DNA of 64,000 nt, from the NCBI GenBank assembly GCA_052035235.1, contig JBPOHT010000050.1:8591-72590 (forward strand), read 5' to 3'. The position numbers were made by a program, and so were the translations under genes. This document shows positions 26,830 to 34,722 of this stretch, one piece after another. How positions within the stretch are numbered: the first letter of the stretch is position 1; each line of letters starts with the position of its first letter. Origin of the DNA: Solimonas_A sp052035235 (GTDB lineage Bacteria > Pseudomonadota > Gammaproteobacteria > Nevskiales > Nevskiaceae). The notes under the pieces are model-generated. The model did not search any database, was not told the DNA's origin, and saw only the letters and a list, made by a program, of their open reading frames with translations.

Positions 26830-26863
26830 AACAGGGAGCGCGTACAATCGCGCTCCCTGTTTT
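26830..26863 (+). terminator. Intrinsic terminator of serA
   Basis: A perfect 13-bp stem (26830-26842 with 26849-26861) closes a six-base loop and is followed by TTTT. The loop itself is the hexamer TACAAT. Confidence 0.8.
26843..26848 (+). promoter_or_regulatory. TACAAT -10 box of pheA in the serA terminator loop
   Basis: TACAAT lies 30 bases before ATG 26879 and inside the terminator loop. If used, transcription of pheA would start in the right arm of the stem. The -35 would overlap the left part of the hairpin. Confidence 0.45.
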
Positions 26864-26878
26864 GCGTTATTGGCACCC

Positions 26879-27964
26879 ATGAACAACGAACTGGCCCAGG
26901 CCCGCACCCGGATCGACTCCCTGGATGAACAGATCCAGACGCTGATCTCCCAGCGCGCGCGCATCGCCCAGGAAGTCGCCCTGATCAAGGAGAGGACGGG
27001 CGACAGCACCGGCAACCACTACCGCCCGTCCCGCGAGGCGGAGGTGCTGCGCCGCGCCATGGATCGCAACACCGGCCCGCTGACCGACGAGACGGTGGCC
27101 CGGCTGATGCGCGAGATCATGTCGGCCTGCCTGTCACTGGAATCGCCGCTGAAGATCGCCTACCTGGGGCCCGAGGGCACCTACACCCAGGCCGCGGTGC
27201 AGAAGCACTTCGGCGACAGCATCACCGCGCGCCCGGCGGCGGCCATCGACGAGATTTTCCGCGACGTCGAGACCGGCAATGCCGATTACGGCGTGGTGCC
27301 GGTGGAGAATTCGCTGGGCGGCATCGTCAGCCACACGCTGGACGAACTGGCCCAGACCACGCTGCGCATCTGCGGCGAGGTGACGCTGCCGATCCACCAC
27401 TGCCTGCTGTCCACCGAGACCTCGGTCGAGGCGATCACGCACATCTACTCGCACCAGCAGTCCTTCGCGCAGTGCCGCAAGTGGCTCGACGCGCGCCTGC
27501 CCAAGGCCGAGAAGGAAACCGTGGCCAGCAACGCCCAGGCGGTGCTGATCGCCCGCGAGAAGGGCGGGGCGGCCATCGCCGGCCAGCAGGCGGCCCGCCT
27601 CTACGGCATGAACATCCTGGCCTCGAACATCGAGGACGATCCCAACAACACCACGCGCTTCCTGATCATCGGCAAGCACGACCCGTCGCCCACGGGCGAC
27701 GACGTCACCGCCGTGGTGATGACGGCGCAGCGTAACAACCCGGGTGCGCTGTTCAAGCTGCTGCAGCCCTTCGCCCGCGAGAACATCGACCTGACGCGCA
27801 TCGAGTCGCGGCCGGTCAAGGGCGCGGCGGTGCGCGACTACTACTTCTTCATCGACTTCCGCGGCCACGCGCTGGACCCGCGCATCGAGTCGGTGCTGGG
27901 CGAGGTCCGCGCGGCCGCCGCCTCCTTCAAGATCCTCGGGTCCTACCCGACCGCCCCCTTCTGA
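26879..27964 (+). CDS. pheA: Bifunctional chorismate mutase/prephenate dehydratase (P-protein)
   Basis: A 361-residue fusion that turns chorismate into prephenate and then phenylpyruvate. The AroQ chorismate mutase domain covers about residues 1-90 (RIDSLDEQIQTLISQRARIA). Prephenate dehydratase follows at about 96-275 (AYLGPEGTYTQAA, VPVENSLGGIV and the NNTTRF motif). The ACT regulatory domain at about 285-361 keeps the phenylalanine-binding GALFKLL and ESRP motifs, so feedback inhibition is expected. ATG 26879 is favoured over TTG 26870. It leads the pheA-hisC-tyrA-aroA run. Confidence 0.96.
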   Translation: MNNELAQARTRIDSLDEQIQTLISQRARIAQEVALIKERTGDSTGNHYRPSREAEVLRRAMDRNTGPLTDETVARLMREIMSACLSLESPLKIAYLGPEGTYTQAAVQKHFGDSITARPAAAIDEIFRDVETGNADYGVVPVENSLGGIVSHTLDELAQTTLRICGEVTLPIHHCLLSTETSVEAITHIYSHQQSFAQCRKWLDARLPKAEKETVASNAQAVLIAREKGGAAIAGQQAARLYGMNILASNIEDDPNNTTRFLIIGKHDPSPTGDDVTAVVMTAQRNNPGALFKLLQPFARENIDLTRIESRPVKGAAVRDYYFFIDFRGHALDPRIESVLGEVRAAAASFKILGSYPTAPF

Positions 27965-27972
27965 GGACGACC

Positions 27973-29106
27973 GTGACCTCACCCCTGCTGAAGAACGCCG
28001 CCACCGGCGTGCTGAGCCTGGAGGCCTACGCCCCGGGCATGCCCCTGGACGAGCTGCAGCGCCGCCTGGGCATCGCCGACGCCATCAAGCTGGCCTCCAA
28101 CGAGAACCCGCTGGGTCCCAGCCCGGCGGTGAAGGCTGCCATCGCCGACGCTGTGTCGGGCGGCAACCTGGCCCTGTACCCGGACGGCGGCGGTTTCCGC
28201 CTGAAGAAGGCCATCGGCGACTTCCGTGGCATCGCCCCGGAGCGCGTCACGCTGGGCAACGGCTCCAACGACATCATCGAGCTGCTGGGCCGCGTGTTCC
28301 TCGGCCCCGGCCGCGCCGCGCTGTTCTCGCAGCATGCCTTCGCGGTGTACCCCATCATCACGCAGGCGCAAGGCGCCCGCGCGGTGGTGGTGCCGGCGCG
28401 CCCGGCCGATGACGCCCAGCCGCTGGGGCACGACATGCAGGCCTTCGCCGCAGCGCTGAAGGCCAACCCCGACGTGTCGCTGGTGTTCATCGCCAACCCC
28501 AACAACCCCACCGGCACCTGGCTGTCGCCGGGGGACATCGAGGGCTTCATCCGCCAGGTGCCCGCGCACGTGGTGGTGGCCCTGGACCTGGCCTACGACG
28601 AGTACATGGAGCCGGCCTTGCGCAGTCCCTCGCGCGAGTGGCTGGAGAAGTACCCGAACCTGGTGCTGTTCCACACCTTCTCCAAGGCCTACGGCCTGGC
28701 CGGCCTGCGCGTGGGCTACTCGCTGTCCAGCCCCGAGCTGGCCGACCTGCTGAACCGTGTGCGCCAGCCCTTCAACAACAACAGCCTGGCCCTGCTGGCG
28801 GCGGAGAACGCGCTGGCCGACCAGGCCCACGTCGCCCGCTCGGTGGAGCTCAACAACCGCGAGCGTGCGCGCCTGACGCAGACGCTCAGCGACATGGGCC
28901 TGACCGTGCTGCCCTCGCAGGCCAACTTCATCGCCGTCGGCTTCGGCCGCGACGCGGCGCCGATCAACCAGGCGCTGATGCAGCGCGGCGTGATCGTGCG
29001 CCCGGTGGCCTCGTACCAGATGCCGCAGTTCCTGCGCTTCAGCATCGGCACCGAGACCGAGAATGACCGCCTGGTCGCGGCCCTCAAGGAGATCCTCGCG
29101 TCGTGA
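27973..29106 (+). CDS. hisC: Histidinol-phosphate/aromatic aminotransferase HisC
   Basis: A 377-residue class I/II PLP aminotransferase. The PLP lysine is Lys238 in FHTFSKAYGLAGLRVGY, and NPNNPTGT and SNENPLGPSP are conserved. In this setting, between pheA and tyrA, it resembles Pseudomonas HisC2 and may serve phenylalanine and tyrosine formation as well as histidine. A GTG at 27973 follows GAGGA by five bases. The stop overlaps tyrA (GTGA). No histidine operon genes are nearby. Confidence 0.93.
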   Translation: MTSPLLKNAATGVLSLEAYAPGMPLDELQRRLGIADAIKLASNENPLGPSPAVKAAIADAVSGGNLALYPDGGGFRLKKAIGDFRGIAPERVTLGNGSNDIIELLGRVFLGPGRAALFSQHAFAVYPIITQAQGARAVVVPARPADDAQPLGHDMQAFAAALKANPDVSLVFIANPNNPTGTWLSPGDIEGFIRQVPAHVVVALDLAYDEYMEPALRSPSREWLEKYPNLVLFHTFSKAYGLAGLRVGYSLSSPELADLLNRVRQPFNNNSLALLAAENALADQAHVARSVELNNRERARLTQTLSDMGLTVLPSQANFIAVGFGRDAAPINQALMQRGVIVRPVASYQMPQFLRFSIGTETENDRLVAALKEILAS

Positions 29107-29996
29107 GCGTGCAGCGACTCGCCGTCATCGGACTGGGCCTCATCGGCGGCTCCTTCGCGCGCGCCGTGCGGAAGGCCGGCGCCGTGAGCGAGGTGATCGG
29201 CTATGACGCCGACCCGGCGCGCGTCGCCGCGGCTGTCGAGTTGGGTGTCGCCACCCACGCGGCCGATTCGCTGGAAGCCGCGGTACGCGACGCCGACGTG
29301 GTCCTGCTGTCGGTGCCGGTGCTGCAGACCCGCGAAGTGCTGTCGCAGCTCGCCTCCTACCTGCGCGAGGACGCCATCCTCACCGACGTCGGCAGCACCA
29401 AGGTCTCGGTGGAGCAGGACGTGGCGGCCGTGTTCGGCGCGCTGCCCGCGCGCTTCGTCGGTGGCCATCCGGTGGCCGGCAACGAGAAGAGCGGGGTGGA
29501 AGCGTCCTTCGCCGAGCTGTTCCAGGGCCGCCGCTGCATCCTGACGCCGCATGCGCACCAGGACCCGGCCGCGCTGGCCACGGTGCGTGCACTGTGGGAA
29601 TCCGCCGGCAGCGTGGTCTGCGAGATGAGCGCCGAGCACCACGACGAGGTGCTGGCGGCGACCAGCCACCTGCCGCACGTGCTGGCCTTCGCGCTGGTGG
29701 ACTTCCTCAACACCCTGGATTCGCGCAAGGAGATCTTCGCCTACGCCGCCGGCGGCTTCCGCGACTTCACGCGCATCGCCTCCAGCAGCCCGAAGATGTG
29801 GCACGACATCACCCGCGCCAATCGCTCGGCGGTGCTCGGCGCGCTCGACGGCTACCTGGGCGAGCTGCAGAAGCTGCGCGACGCCATCACCGAGGACGAC
29901 GGTCCGGTCATCCTCGACATCTACACCCGCGCCCGCGATGCCCGCGAGCGTTACCTGGAGCTGGTCGAAAAGCCGGCCGCCGCGAAGAAGTCATGA
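29103..29996 (+). CDS. tyrA: Prephenate/arogenate dehydrogenase
   Basis: A 297-residue NAD(P)-dependent dehydrogenase in tyrosine synthesis. The Rossmann motif GLGLIGGSFARAVRKAG starts near residue 10. The DVGSTK, GGHPVAGNEKSGVEAS and ATSHLPHVLAFAL motifs of the TyrA family follow. No ACT or chorismate mutase domain is attached. In Pseudomonas the gene is fused to aroA; here the two are separate but overlap by ATGA. The start is GTG, overlapping hisC. Whether it prefers prephenate or arogenate is not known. Confidence 0.95.
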   Translation: MSVQRLAVIGLGLIGGSFARAVRKAGAVSEVIGYDADPARVAAAVELGVATHAADSLEAAVRDADVVLLSVPVLQTREVLSQLASYLREDAILTDVGSTKVSVEQDVAAVFGALPARFVGGHPVAGNEKSGVEASFAELFQGRRCILTPHAHQDPAALATVRALWESAGSVVCEMSAEHHDEVLAATSHLPHVLAFALVDFLNTLDSRKEIFAYAAGGFRDFTRIASSSPKMWHDITRANRSAVLGALDGYLGELQKLRDAITEDDGPVILDIYTRARDARERYLELVEKPAAAKKS

Positions 29997-31318
29997 GTTC
30001 CTCCACCGATTTCCTGGACCTGGCGCCGATCCGCGCGGCGCGCGGTGAACTGCGGTTGCCCGGCTCCAAGAGCGTGTCGATCCGCGCCCTGCTGCTGGCC
30101 GCCCTGTCGGAAGGCGAGACCACCCTCACGGGCCTGCTCGACTCCGACGACACCCGCGTGATGCGCGAGGCCCTGAAGGCCTGCGGCGTGCCCCTGCAGG
30201 ACCTGGGCGCGGATGGCCTGCGCGTGCATGGCGCTTCGCGCCTGCCGCGGCGCGAGGCCGACCTCTTCGTCGGCAACTCCGGACTGTCGATCCGCACGCT
30301 GGTGGCGGTGCTGGCCTTCATGGACGGCCGCTATCGCCTGTCCGGCATCCCGCGCATGCACGAGCGGCCGATCGGCGATCTCGTCGATGCCCTGCGCCCG
30401 CTGGGCGCGCAGATCGGCTACCAACAGAAAGACGGCTTCCCGCCACTGCTGATCGAGCCGGCACAGGCGCGTGCGGCGCAGCCGGTGCGCGTGCGCGGCG
30501 ACGCCTCCAGCCAGTTCCTCACCGGCATCCTGCAGTCGGCGCCGCTGCTGGCGCGCGAGCAGGACCTGGTGGTCGAGGTCGAGGGCGAGCTGATCTCCAA
30601 GCCCTACATCGAGCTGAGCATCGCGCTGATGCAGCGCTTCGGCGTCGCGGTGCAGCGCGGCACGACCGCCGCCGGCACGCCGCGCTTCACTGTCGTGGCC
30701 GGTTCGCGCTACCGCGCGCCGGGTGCGTTCGCGGTCGAGGGCGATGCCTCGTCGGCCTCCTACTTCCTGGCGCTCGGCGCCCTGGCCGGCGGGCCGGTGC
30801 GGGTGCAGGGCATGGGCAGTGCCAGCCTGCAGGGCGACGTGCGCTTCGCCGAGGTCATGTCAGCCATGGGCGCCGAGGTCACCCAGGGCGAGCAGTGGAC
30901 CGAGGTACGCTCCCCGGGCTTGTCCGCGGGATTCCGGCCCAAGGCCATCGACGCCGACTTCAACCACATCCCCGACGCGGCGATGACCGTGGCGGTGGTG
31001 GCACTGTTCGCCGACGGTCCCAGCGTGCTGCGCAACATCGGCAGCTGGCGGGTGAAGGAGACCGACCGCATCGCCGCCATGGCGGCGGAGCTGACCAAGC
31101 TCGGCGCCACGGTCGAAGCCGGCCCCGACTACCTGCGCGTCGTGCCTCCGGCCGCGCCGCGCACGGCGGCCATCGATACCTATGACGATCACCGCATGGC
31201 GATGAGCTTCTCGCTGGCGGCCTGCGGCGGCATTCCCGTGCGCATCAACGATCCGGGCTGCGTCGCCAAGACCTTCCCGGACTATTTTTCGCGGCTCGCC
31301 GCGTTGACCACCTCCTGA
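29993..31318 (+). CDS. aroA: 3-phosphoshikimate 1-carboxyvinyltransferase (EPSP synthase)
   Basis: A 441-residue shikimate-pathway enzyme, the target of glyphosate. Catalytic landmarks are present: Lys26 in PGSKSVS, Arg in PRMHERPIG, Asp in HIPDAAMT, Glu in VKETDR, DDHRMAMSFS and the Lys in AKTFPDYF. The usual NAGTAMRPL loop reads NSGLSIRTL (residues 95-103). Relative to E. coli numbering, Thr97 is Leu and Pro101 is Thr, the two positions changed in resistant TIPS-type enzymes; Asn26 is Ile. The gene overlaps tyrA (ATGA) and ends seven bases before cmk. Function is secure; the altered loop is unusual. Confidence 0.95.
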   Translation: MSSSTDFLDLAPIRAARGELRLPGSKSVSIRALLLAALSEGETTLTGLLDSDDTRVMREALKACGVPLQDLGADGLRVHGASRLPRREADLFVGNSGLSIRTLVAVLAFMDGRYRLSGIPRMHERPIGDLVDALRPLGAQIGYQQKDGFPPLLIEPAQARAAQPVRVRGDASSQFLTGILQSAPLLAREQDLVVEVEGELISKPYIELSIALMQRFGVAVQRGTTAAGTPRFTVVAGSRYRAPGAFAVEGDASSASYFLALGALAGGPVRVQGMGSASLQGDVRFAEVMSAMGAEVTQGEQWTEVRSPGLSAGFRPKAIDADFNHIPDAAMTVAVVALFADGPSVLRNIGSWRVKETDRIAAMAAELTKLGATVEAGPDYLRVVPPAAPRTAAIDTYDDHRMAMSFSLAACGGIPVRINDPGCVAKTFPDYFSRLAALTTS

Positions 31319-31325
31319 TCCGCCC

Positions 31326-32021
31326 ATGACGTCCCAGAACAACACTCCCGTGCCCGTCATCACCGTCGACGGCCCCAGTGGCGTCGGCAAGGGCCTGGTG
31401 ACGCGCTGGCTGAGCCAGCGCCTGGGCGGCTGGCACCGGCTGGACAGCGGTGCGCTGTACCGCATCCTGGCCCTGGCCGCCGAGCGGGCAGGGGTGCCGG
31501 CCACTGACGGCCCTGCCGTGGCGGCCCTGGTACCGGGCCTGGCCATCGAGTTCACCGGCGAGACCGAGCACGACGAGGCGATCCTGGTGAACGGGGAGAA
31601 CTGGGTCGACACGGTGCGCGCCGAGACCTCCGGGGCGCTGGCCTCGCGTATCGCCACGCTGCCGGAAGTGCGCGCCGCCCTGCTGCAGCTGCAGAAGGAC
31701 TTCCGCCGTGCTCCCGGTTTGATCGCCGACGGCCGCGACATGGGCACCGTGGTGTTCCCGGATGCCCCCCTCAAGATCTTCATGGATGCGAGCCCGGACG
31801 AGCGCGCCGGGCGACGCTACAAGCAGTTGAGCGATAAGGGAATATCCGCTACACTCGCCGACCTCTGTGAGGAGATTCGCGCCCGCGACGCGCGCGACCG
31901 CAACCGCAGCATCGCCCCGCTCAAGCCGGCCGATGGTGCCGAAGTGGTTGATACCACGGGACTTTCCCCTGCCGATGTCATCGGAAAAGTGGAAACCCTG
32001 CTGCGTCGCAACGGGTTCTGA
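31326..32021 (+). CDS. cmk: Cytidylate kinase
   Basis: A 231-residue NMP kinase that phosphorylates CMP and dCMP. The Walker A motif GPSGVGKG is at about residues 16-23, LDSGALYR binds the nucleotide, GRDMGTVVFPDA is near residue 137 and RDARDRNRS forms the LID region. It lies between aroA and rpsA, the widely conserved order. The ATG follows the aroA stop by seven bases. Length fits the family (about 227). Normal in all visible respects. Confidence 0.96.
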   Translation: MTSQNNTPVPVITVDGPSGVGKGLVTRWLSQRLGGWHRLDSGALYRILALAAERAGVPATDGPAVAALVPGLAIEFTGETEHDEAILVNGENWVDTVRAETSGALASRIATLPEVRAALLQLQKDFRRAPGLIADGRDMGTVVFPDAPLKIFMDASPDERAGRRYKQLSDKGISATLADLCEEIRARDARDRNRSIAPLKPADGAEVVDTTGLSPADVIGKVETLLRRNGF

Positions 32022-32041
32022 TCTCCAGTGCAGACAGCCGG

Positions 32042-32056
32042 CCCACAGGATGTGGG
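32042..32056 (+). promoter_or_regulatory. Hairpin in the rpsA leader
   Basis: CCCACA (32042-32047) pairs with TGTGGG (32051-32056) about 75 bases before the rpsA ATG. The leader also lacks a clear ribosome-binding site, as in E. coli rpsA, where S1 controls its own translation. A similar role here is inferred. Confidence 0.35.
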
Positions 32057-32130
32057 TCGTTCATTCGTCAACCAGGGCCGCTCGCAGGGACGCGACGGAT
32101 GTTCCACCAACCAACCAGAGTGTTTTTGTA

Positions 32131-33813
32131 ATGATCGAAAGTTTTGCTGAAATGTTCGAGGCCAGCCTCAAGGGCGGCCAATCCATGCAGTCGGGCACCA
32201 TCGTCAACGCCCGCGTGCTGGCTGTTAAGCCGGATGTCGTGATCGTCGACGCGGGCCTCAAGTCCGAAGGCGTGATCCCCATCCAGGAATTCATGGTCGA
32301 CGGCGAGATCAAGGTTGCTGCCGGCGACGAAGTGGAAGTGGCGCTGGAGACCGTCGAAGACGGTTTCGGCGAAACCAAGTTCTCCAAGGAGAAGGCCGAG
32401 CGGATCAAGACCTGGGAGCGCCTCGCGAAGGCCTTCGAGGGCAAGGAAACCGTCATCGGTATCATCACCGGCAAGGTCAAGGGCGGTTTCACGGTCGACA
32501 TCGGCACCGTGCGCGCCTTCCTCCCGGGTTCGCTGGTCGACGTCCGCCCCGTGCGCGACACGTCCTACCTCGAGGGCAAGCCGCTCGAGTTCAAGGTCAT
32601 CAAGCTCGACAAGCTGCGCAACAACGTCGTCGTCTCGCGTCGCGAAGTGCTCGAGGCCGAGTACAGCGCCGAGCGTGACACCCTCCTGGCCAACCTGCAG
32701 GAAGGCGTTGTCCTCCGCGGCGTGGTCAAGAACCTGGTCGAGTACGGCGCGTTCGTCGACCTCGGCGGCATCGACGGCCTGCTGCACATCACCGACATGA
32801 CGTGGAAGCGCGTCAAGGATCCGGCCGAAGTCGTCACCGTCGGCCAGGAAATCGAAGTCAAGGTCCTCAAGTACGACCGCGAGCGTCGCCGCGTCAGCCT
32901 CGGCCTCAAGCAGCTGGGCGCCGATCCGTGGATGGACATCGAGCGTCGCTACCCCGAGAAGACCCGCCTGTTCGGCAAGGTCACCAACATCACCGACTAC
33001 GGCTCGTTCGTCGAGATCGAGGCTGGCGTCGAGGGTCTGGTGCACGTCTCCGAAATGGACTGGACCAACAAGAACGTCAACCCGGGCAAGGTTGTGCAGG
33101 TCGGCGACGAAGTCGAGGTCATGATCCTCGACATCGACGGCGAGCGCCGCCGTATCTCGCTGGGCATGAAGCAGTGCCGTGCGAACCCCTGGGAAGAGTT
33201 TGCCCAGAACCACCAGAAGGGCGACCGCGTCCGCGGCGCCATCAAGTCGATCACCGACTTCGGCATCTTCATCGGCCTGGACGGCGGTATCGACGGCCTG
33301 GTGCACCTGTCCGACCTCGACTGGAACGAAGCCGGCGAAACCGCCGTGCGCCGCTACCAGAAGGGCCAGGAGCTGGATGCCGTGGTCCTGGCGATCGACG
33401 GCGCCCGCGAGCGCATCTCCCTGGGTGTCAAGCAGGTCCAGCAGGACCCGCTGTCGCAGTTCATCGCCGACACCGTCAAGGGCACCATCGTCAAGGGCAT
33501 CGTGAAGACCGTCGACCCGCGCGGCGCCTTCATCGACCTGGGCAATGGCGTCGAGGGCTACATCCGTGCCAACGACCTGGCCCGTGAGCGCGTTGAAGAC
33601 GCGACCAAGGTGCTCAACGAAGGCGACACGCTCGAGTCCCGCTACGTCGGTCTGGATCGCAAGAACCGCATCGTGCAGCTGTCGGTCCGCGAGAAGGAAA
33701 TCCAGGAAGAGCAGGAGGTCATGGCGGAGTACGGCAACCGTAACGCCAGCACCGGCCGCACCAGCCTGGGCGACCTGCTCAAGGAACAGATCGGCGGCAA
33801 CAACGACCGCTAA
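32131..33813 (+). CDS. rpsA: 30S ribosomal protein S1
   Basis: A 560-residue ribosomal protein with six S1/OB-fold repeats that bind mRNA leaders. Repeats are seen as GTIVNARVLAVKPDVVIVD, GKVKGGFTVDIG, GVVKNLVEYGAFVDLGGIDG, GKVTNITDYGSFVEIEAGVEG, GAIKSITDFGIFIGLDGGIDG and GIVKTVDPRGAFIDLGNGVEG. E. coli S1 has 557 residues. ATG 32131 gives the usual N-terminus MIESFAEMFEAS. The frame is open upstream into cmk but without homology. It is followed by a strong terminator. Codon choice is strongly biased to C-ending codons, as expected for high expression. Confidence 0.98.
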   Translation: MIESFAEMFEASLKGGQSMQSGTIVNARVLAVKPDVVIVDAGLKSEGVIPIQEFMVDGEIKVAAGDEVEVALETVEDGFGETKFSKEKAERIKTWERLAKAFEGKETVIGIITGKVKGGFTVDIGTVRAFLPGSLVDVRPVRDTSYLEGKPLEFKVIKLDKLRNNVVVSRREVLEAEYSAERDTLLANLQEGVVLRGVVKNLVEYGAFVDLGGIDGLLHITDMTWKRVKDPAEVVTVGQEIEVKVLKYDRERRRVSLGLKQLGADPWMDIERRYPEKTRLFGKVTNITDYGSFVEIEAGVEGLVHVSEMDWTNKNVNPGKVVQVGDEVEVMILDIDGERRRISLGMKQCRANPWEEFAQNHQKGDRVRGAIKSITDFGIFIGLDGGIDGLVHLSDLDWNEAGETAVRRYQKGQELDAVVLAIDGARERISLGVKQVQQDPLSQFIADTVKGTIVKGIVKTVDPRGAFIDLGNGVEGYIRANDLARERVEDATKVLNEGDTLESRYVGLDRKNRIVQLSVREKEIQEEQEVMAEYGNRNASTGRTSLGDLLKEQIGGNNDR

Positions 33814-33844
33814 GCTGTCCTTACGCAGTACTTGGAAGTATCGG

Positions 33845-33876
33845 AAAGGGGCCGCCATGCGGCCCCTTTCTTTTTG
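33845..33876 (+). terminator. Intrinsic terminator of rpsA
   Basis: An 11-bp stem AAAGGGGCCGC/GCGGCCCCTTT (33845-33855 with 33859-33869) with loop CAT is followed by CTTTTT. Confidence 0.85.
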
Positions 33877-33993
33877 CATGGCGCCCCGTATCCCCTGGCC
33901 CACGCCCGGCTGGCCCCTGTTTTGGGCCTGTCAGCCCCCAGGGCGGCGGGGACTCTTGCATGCCCTGTTTTTTTTCTATAAGGTTCAATCAAT

Positions 33994-33999
33994 TAGAAC
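33994..33999 (+). promoter_or_regulatory. TAGAAC -10-like box before ihfB
   Basis: TAGAAC ends six bases before ATG 34006, the same spacing as at yciB, yciO and the M50 protease gene. An upstream T run (33968-33975) lies in the promoter region. Confidence 0.45.
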
Positions 34000-34005
34000 G
34001 CATCC

Positions 34006-34374
34006 ATGAGCCTTATGACCAAATCCGAACTGATCGAACGGCTGGCCTCCAAGCAGACCCACCTGATGCAGAAGGACGTGGAGCTGGCGGTCAAGTTGGT
34101 GCTGGACCAGATCAGCATGGCGCTGGCCAAGGACGACCGCGTGGAAATCCGCGGTTTCGGCAGCTTCGCCCTGCATCACCGTCCGGCGCGCGTCGGGCGC
34201 AATCCCAAGACCGGCGAGCCGGTGGAAATCCCGCCGAAGCGCGTCCCGCACTTCAAGCCGGGCAAGGAAATGCGCGAGCGCGTCAACGCCAACGCCCAGG
34301 CCGAGGCCGAAGCCGAGGCCGCTGCAGCCAAGGCCAAGGCGGCGGCTGCCGCTGCTGCCGACAGCCAGGTCTGA
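34006..34374 (+). CDS. ihfB: Integration host factor subunit beta
   Basis: A 122-residue HU/IHF-family protein that bends DNA as a heterodimer with IhfA. The family core is clear: TKSELIERLASKQ, VEIRGFGSFALHHR and the DNA-inserting arm RVGRNPKTGEPVEIPPKRVPHFKPGKEMRERV. After residue 95 comes an unusual 25-residue Ala/Glu/Lys-rich tail; most IhfB proteins end near residue 94-100. ATG 34006 fits a -10 box at six bases; ATG 34015 would give the more common MTKSEL start. It follows rpsA as in other gammaproteobacteria. Confidence 0.94.
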   Translation: MSLMTKSELIERLASKQTHLMQKDVELAVKLVLDQISMALAKDDRVEIRGFGSFALHHRPARVGRNPKTGEPVEIPPKRVPHFKPGKEMRERVNANAQAEAEAEAAAAKAKAAAAAAADSQV

Positions 34375-34376
34375 TC

Positions 34377-34721
34377 GTGGCCTTCAAGCCGCCCGCCTCG
34401 CTGGTCTTCTTCCTGGTGATCCTGCCGGTCTTCGTGCTGGGCACCACCATCGGCTTCTTCAACAGCCAGAAGGTCGAGTTCAACTACCTGTTCGGCATGG
34501 TCGAGCTGCCGCTGATCGCGCTGCTGGTCGCCGAGTTCGTGCTGGTGGCGCTGCTGACCCTGGGCGCGGGCTTCCTGCGGGTGCTCAGCCTCAAGTCCGA
34601 GATCCGCCGCCTGCGCAAGCAGCTCCGCGACAGCGAGACCGAACTGCGCAACCTGCGCGCCCTGTCCGCGCCGCCGCCCACCCTGACCGCATCGCCGTCC
34701 GCGCTGCCCAAGGTTCCCTGA
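34377..34721 (+). CDS. lapA: LapA family lipopolysaccharide assembly protein
   Basis: A 114-residue inner-membrane protein with two predicted helices (about residues 7-27 and 40-64) and a cytoplasmic coiled segment (KSEIRRLRKQLRDSETELRN). FFNSQKVEFNYLFG between the helices is typical of the LapA/YciS domain. LapA and LapB help control lipopolysaccharide synthesis through LpxC turnover. The GTG at 34377 is two bases after the ihfB stop, and lapB begins one base after its stop. The ihfB-lapA-lapB order is conserved. Confidence 0.9.
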   Translation: MAFKPPASLVFFLVILPVFVLGTTIGFFNSQKVEFNYLFGMVELPLIALLVAEFVLVALLTLGAGFLRVLSLKSEIRRLRKQLRDSETELRNLRALSAPPPTLTASPSALPKVP

Positions 34722-34722
34722 C

